Origin: Chloroflexota bacterium
GTDB lineage: Bacteria > Chloroflexota > Anaerolineae > Promineifilales > Promineifilaceae
Assembly (NCBI GenBank): GCA_008501785.1
Contig: QQUD01000711.1
Coordinates: 1 to 7,520, forward strand
Direction: 5' to 3'
DNA length: 7,520 nt
A model generated the notes under the pieces. That model did not search any database and was not told the origin of the DNA. It saw only the letters and a program-made list of their open reading frames with translations. Positions 5,220 to 7,520 of this stretch are shown one piece after another (positions within the stretch are counted from its first letter, which is position 1; each line of letters opens with the position of its first letter). Position numbers and translations under genes: made by a program.

Positions 5220-5892
5220 ATGCAACTTTTGAAAGCTGCTTTTTCGCGTTTCGCAGCGAAGAGTAGCTTTGCGGCCTGCCCGTCTTCTTGTTCAAAACTA
5301 AATTACGTTTATATTTCAGAAAACGATTGCCCGACCAGGTACCGACAAAGTAACCACCACCTAGTTCAGTCGCATCAATAATTTCTATTTTCACACCAGA
5401 TTTGTCTTCCAACGTGTAGACACCCGCTTCTGAAATATCTTTCCACTGGGCAATAGCAACCGGGCGTTTATACCAGCGGGCCGGGTACTTTTGATTGATA
5501 TTATCAACCGTAAGCATCCCACCAATGCTAACATTGGCAGCTCGTGCCCCACGTTTGGTCATGCTGGCGGCACTGCGACGACCCGCAACTTGTTCCATTT
5601 GGTTGCCTCGCCGTCTGCCCTTTGTCATCATCTCGCGGTACATTTCATTTTCTTCGCGCATCATGTAAATGATGGCGGCAGCCTGCATCACCACAAAGAC
5701 AATCAGAAGAATGGCGACGACATTCAACACCGTAAAGATGATGTTGACAACATTATTTGCAATGATAATTAAATCGAAAATGCCATTGATGATTCGCAAC
5801 AACAACCAAACCAACCCAACACCTGCGGCATAAAGTAAAATTTTTCCGGTACGGGTTAAGCGGCTGTACCAGCGTTTAATATCTTTTTGCAT
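5218..5892 (-). CDS. Membrane protein of unknown function
   Basis: I do not recognise this 224-residue protein. After a short basic N-terminus (MQKDIKRWYSRLTR) come strongly hydrophobic stretches at about residues 18-35, 39-57 and 57-77, i.e. two or three membrane helices. An acidic-then-basic linker follows (EENEMYREMMTKGRRRGN, 80-97; a further Arg/Lys-rich part to about 117). The rest is a soluble basic domain of about 100 residues with the segments RWYKRPVAIAQW (139-150), TELGGGYFVGTW (175-186) and NKKTGRPQSYSS (201-212). The positive charge after the last helix suggests that the C-terminal domain is cytoplasmic. Start: ATG 5892 with AGGAG 11 bases upstream (5904-5908). It lies downstream of the mechanosensitive channel gene on the same strand, separated by 151 bases that hold a long inverted repeat, so co-transcription is uncertain. 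Confidence 0.82.
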   Translation of the reverse strand: MQKDIKRWYSRLTRTGKILLYAAGVGLVWLLLRIINGIFDLIIIANNVVNIIFTVLNVVAILLIVFVVMQAAAIIYMMREENEMYREMMTKGRRRGNQMEQVAGRRSAASMTKRGARAANVSIGGMLTVDNINQKYPARWYKRPVAIAQWKDISEAGVYTLEDKSGVKIEIIDATELGGGYFVGTWSGNRFLKYKRNLVLNKKTGRPQSYSSLRNAKKQLSKVA

Positions 5893-5922
5893 GTTTTGTA
5901 ATGCTCCTGTGTGAAAAGCTAG

Positions 5923-5980
5923 AGCTAGAGGTTAGAGCTAGAACGCTCTCAATACAATACTCTAGCTCTAACCTCTAGCT
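5923..5980. repeat. 20-bp perfect inverted repeat rich in CTAGAGGTTAG
   Basis: The arms 5923-5942 and 5961-5980 are exact reverse complements over 20 bases, with an 18-base spacer. The left arm begins in a short direct duplication, AGCTAG-AGCTAG (5917-5928). It lies between the mechanosensitive-channel stop and the ribosome binding site of the next minus-strand gene. There is no strong T-run after the stem on the minus strand (only CTTTTC further on), so attenuation or 3' stabilisation is possible but not shown. The exactness of the arms suggests recent origin or ongoing exchange. Confidence 0.8.
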
Positions 5981-6043
5981 TTCTTGTTAATTATCCTATC
6001 AGGATGGTTTGTGTGCAATACCGTTTCTTGTCGTCTAATCGAT

Positions 6044-7240
6044 TTATGATGAAACGGCCGTTTTCCCACCCAAATCATACCCGGTTGGGGCTTGATACGC
6101 ACGTAGATTAAACTTCGGCAGTGCAATCAGCAAATGTTCAAAAATGCTGGCCTGAATTTGTTCATAAGGGACAAAATCTTTATCAATTGAAAATGCATAA
6201 ACCTCAATCGGCAGCCCGTAACGATCTGAAGCAAGCTGCCGCACAAGCATGGTCATTTCTGTATTGATTTGCGGATGATTTTGCAAATAAGCCTCGATAT
6301 AAGCGCGATAGGCACCCACATTCGTCGGATAGATGCTCACTGTTGATTCTTCACCACTCGGCAACAAATTTGCCTGACGCAATTGGGTCAACATCTCATC
6401 ATTCATAGGCTGCACCGAATTTAGATCGATGTGAATACATCGCTTGATGCGGCGACCATCCGATTCTTGCATCCCACGCCAATTTTTGAACGATTCGGTT
6501 ATGAGCGACTGGGTGGGCAAAGTCGTAATCGATTTGTCTGCATTTTGTATTTTGATCGTCGTCAGGCCAATTTCCAGGATCGTACCATCTGCATCATATT
6601 TGGGTACAGTAATCCAATCGCCACGCAAAATCATGTCGGTCGATGTTAGTTGCAGCCCAGCCACCAGCCCCAGCAAGAAATCTTGGAAGACAATGGTGAG
6701 AACGGCCGTTACCGCCCCAATACTGCCAAACAACACAGCCAACGTCTCACCAAGCAAAATCGTCGCCACCACCAGCACACCAATCACAATCGCGATCAGC
6801 TTCAGCACCTGCACAAAGCTGCGTACAGGCAGCTCCCGCGACCATTCAACCGCAAACAAAATATCTTCAACCGCAGAGAAAAAGGCATTAATGGCCAGCA
6901 CAATCATGACAATCGCATAGACAAACACCACATTATTGGCAAAGTTTATCCAGTTTTGGTGTCCTTCCAATGCAAAGGGGAGTAACAAATAAATAACCAT
7001 CGCCGGCGCAAGCTGTGCCAGCCGGTTAAATACCCCCTTTTTATGCAAACTATCATCCCAGCTTGTGGCAGTGCGCTCCACAGAATAAGTAACCAGCCGC
7101 AGCAAGTAGCGGCGAGCAATGAAATAGGCAACAAAGCCAAGTATCAAAATCAATAAGATGCAGATCAGGCGTGAGAGGTAAACGGCCGTTACATCCCCCA
7201 CACCCCAGCCAATCAACAAACCAAAAAACCATTCAAACAT
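6044..7240 (-). CDS. YbdG-type mechanosensitive channel (MscS superfamily)
   Basis: Inner-membrane channel that opens under membrane tension and releases solutes on osmotic downshock. It has 398 aa, close to E. coli YbdG. Hydrophobic helices lie at about residues 20-42, 76-92, 100-124, 142-165 and 166-198. The last contains the pore-lining helix GSIGAVTAVLTIVFQDFLLG (172-191). The beta domain follows (RGDWITVPKYDADGTILEIG, 206-225), and NWRGMQESDGRRIKR (253-267) is a mark of the YbdG branch rather than of short MscS. The start is ATG 7240 with AAGGAA 8 bases upstream; a TTG at 7303 would add 21 residues without support. It is divergent from the partial gene at 7376. Three ACGGCCGT palindromes each encode Thr-Ala-Val, at residues 18-20, 178-180 (inside the pore helix) and 394-396 at the C-terminus. 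A possible weak -10 (TACAAT, 7261-7266 minus) is not relied on. Confidence 0.92.
   Translation of the reverse strand: MFEWFFGLLIGWGVGDVTAVYLSRLICILLILILGFVAYFIARRYLLRLVTYSVERTATSWDDSLHKKGVFNRLAQLAPAMVIYLLLPFALEGHQNWINFANNVVFVYAIVMIVLAINAFFSAVEDILFAVEWSRELPVRSFVQVLKLIAIVIGVLVVATILLGETLAVLFGSIGAVTAVLTIVFQDFLLGLVAGLQLTSTDMILRGDWITVPKYDADGTILEIGLTTIKIQNADKSITTLPTQSLITESFKNWRGMQESDGRRIKRCIHIDLNSVQPMNDEMLTQLRQANLLPSGEESTVSIYPTNVGAYRAYIEAYLQNHPQINTEMTMLVRQLASDRYGLPIEVYAFSIDKDFVPYEQIQASIFEHLLIALPKFNLRAYQAPTGYDLGGKTAVSS
6052..6063. repeat. Perfect AAACGGCCGTTT palindrome at the channel gene end
   Basis: A perfect 12-base copy, read as Lys-Thr-Ala-Val-Ser in the last residues of the channel, three codons before the stop. 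A terminal position like this puts little constraint on the protein and would suit insertion or drift to the motif. Confidence 0.85.
6700..6711. repeat. ACGGCCGT palindrome in the pore-helix codons
   Basis: GAACGGCCGTTA with the core at 6702-6709, encoding Thr178-Ala179-Val180 of the channel pore helix, a region under strong protein constraint. Confidence 0.8.
7180..7191. repeat. ACGGCCGT palindrome near the channel N-terminus
   Basis: AAACGGCCGTTA, 11 of 12 to the palindrome, with the core at 7182-7189; read as Thr18-Ala19-Val20 at the start of the first membrane helix. Confidence 0.8.
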
Positions 7241-7248
7241 AATTAAAA

Positions 7249-7254
7249 TTCCTT
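7249..7254 (-). promoter_or_regulatory. Ribosome binding site of the channel gene
   Basis: AAGGAA on the minus strand, 8 bases before the ATG at 7240. It selects this start over the upstream TTG at 7303. Confidence 0.7.
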
Positions 7255-7317
7255 CACAAAATTGTATCGACCAGATTTTAAGGGGAACTGAAGCGAGGGG
7301 CAACTATTTTAAAAGAT

Positions 7318-7347
7318 GCAAGGGGCAAAGGAGCAAGGTGGCAAGGG
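7318..7347. repeat. GCAAGG tandem repeat in the divergent gap
   Basis: Four units of 7-8 bases: GCAAGGG, GCAAAGGA, GCAAGGTG, GCAAGGG. This G-rich tandem lies between the channel gene and the rightmost gene, just upstream of the latter's -10 box. It resembles GCAAGG-type low-complexity intergenic strings of environmental genomes (recalled only). Confidence 0.6.
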
Positions 7348-7359
7348 AAGAATTGTGTC

Positions 7360-7368
7360 TGGTATACT
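7360..7368 (+). promoter_or_regulatory. Extended -10 (TGGTATACT), likely leaderless start
   Basis: TATACT (7363-7368) is preceded directly by TGG, fitting the extended -10 form TGn-TATAAT, and ends 7 bases before the ATG at 7376. The intervening CAAGTAG has no Shine-Dalgarno sequence. Transcription would begin at or next to the start codon. No -35 is evident, which an extended -10 can tolerate. Confidence 0.55.
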
Positions 7369-7375
7369 CAAGTAG

Positions 7376-7520
7376 ATGCTCAAATCTGAACTAATTCGAC
7401 CACGTATCCAAATACGCAATGATCAACTTAAACCGCGCATGCTTGCGGCCGACTATCATTGGTTGGGAATTGCAAAGGAGTTGATCGAACTTTTTAAAAG
7501 CCAGCTCAATCAATCACGCG
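7376..7520 (+). CDS. N-terminal part of a gene cut by the window edge, possibly DUF790/Bax1-like
   Basis: The frame is open for 48 codons to the end of the window, starting MLKSELIRPRIQIRN and ending in KELIELFKSQLNQSR. The pattern MLxSELxRxRxxxxxLxPRxLxxxxxxWLxIAxELIxLF resembles, from memory, the N-terminus of DUF790 proteins. That family includes archaeal Bax1, a nuclease that works with the XPB helicase in DNA repair. The match is short, so this name is tentative. Support for a real gene is the good -10 box 7 bases before the ATG, the uninterrupted frame and the divergent position. If it is a DUF790 gene, an XPB-like helicase gene would be expected close by to the right. Confidence 0.6.
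   Translation, partial: MLKSELIRPRIQIRNDQLKPRMLAADYHWLGIAKELIELFKSQLNQSR

Noticed and set aside
7261..7266. -10 box TACAAT for the channel gene
   Set aside because: No convincing -35 at the right distance, and the predicted start would fall on the Shine-Dalgarno site; too weak to list.
7241..7303. Longer channel protein starting at TTG 7303
   Set aside because: No ribosome binding site is seen there, while ATG 7240 has AAGGAA at 8 bases; the extra 21 residues do not look like part of the family.

Overview
This 7.5 kb stretch looks like ordinary bacterial chromosome of moderate GC content. It holds seven complete protein genes and the first part of an eighth, with no RNA gene, CRISPR array, transposase or phage gene seen. 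The organism cannot be fixed from the sequence alone. An environmental bacterium, perhaps a Chloroflexota/Anaerolineae-type lineage, is my guess. It rests on the mix of gene families and the abundance of short dispersed intergenic repeats, and is held with low confidence.

Layout from left to right. A PflX-like radical SAM protein (minus strand, 26-1000) diverges from a hypoxanthine phosphoribosyltransferase gene, hpt (plus, 1108-1653). A repeat-filled gap of about 310 bases (1654-1963) holds three different dispersed-repeat-like elements. Then come an alkyl-DHAP synthase (AGPS) family flavoenzyme (minus, 1964-3730) and a RarD-type EamA permease (minus, 3912-4805). A 77-residue cysteine-rich, zinc-ribbon-like protein (plus, 4894-5127) converges on a membrane protein of unknown function (minus, 5218-5892) across a bidirectional terminator. 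A YbdG-type mechanosensitive channel (minus, 6044-7240) follows. It diverges from the N-terminal 48 codons of a gene that runs off the right edge (plus, 7376-7520) and resembles the DUF790/Bax1 family. The genes do not form one pathway: they cover purine salvage, ether-lipid-type chemistry, solute export, osmotic protection and uncharacterised functions.

The strongest unexplained signal is the palindromic octamer ACGGCCGT, core of AAACGGCCGTTT. It occurs ten times, where about 0.1 would be expected by chance with equal base use. All ten copies lie inside genes and five are in rarD alone. Eight of the ten are read in the same phase, as ACG-GCC-GTT (Thr-Ala-Val). This resembles the behaviour of the cyanobacterial HIP1 palindrome, but with a different sequence.

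Two plus-strand genes (4894 and 7376) have a near-perfect -10 box 6-7 bases before the ATG and no Shine-Dalgarno sequence, which suggests leaderless transcripts. Four other genes have clear Shine-Dalgarno sites, and these set their starts. Nearly every larger intergenic gap carries its own short inverted or tandem repeat.
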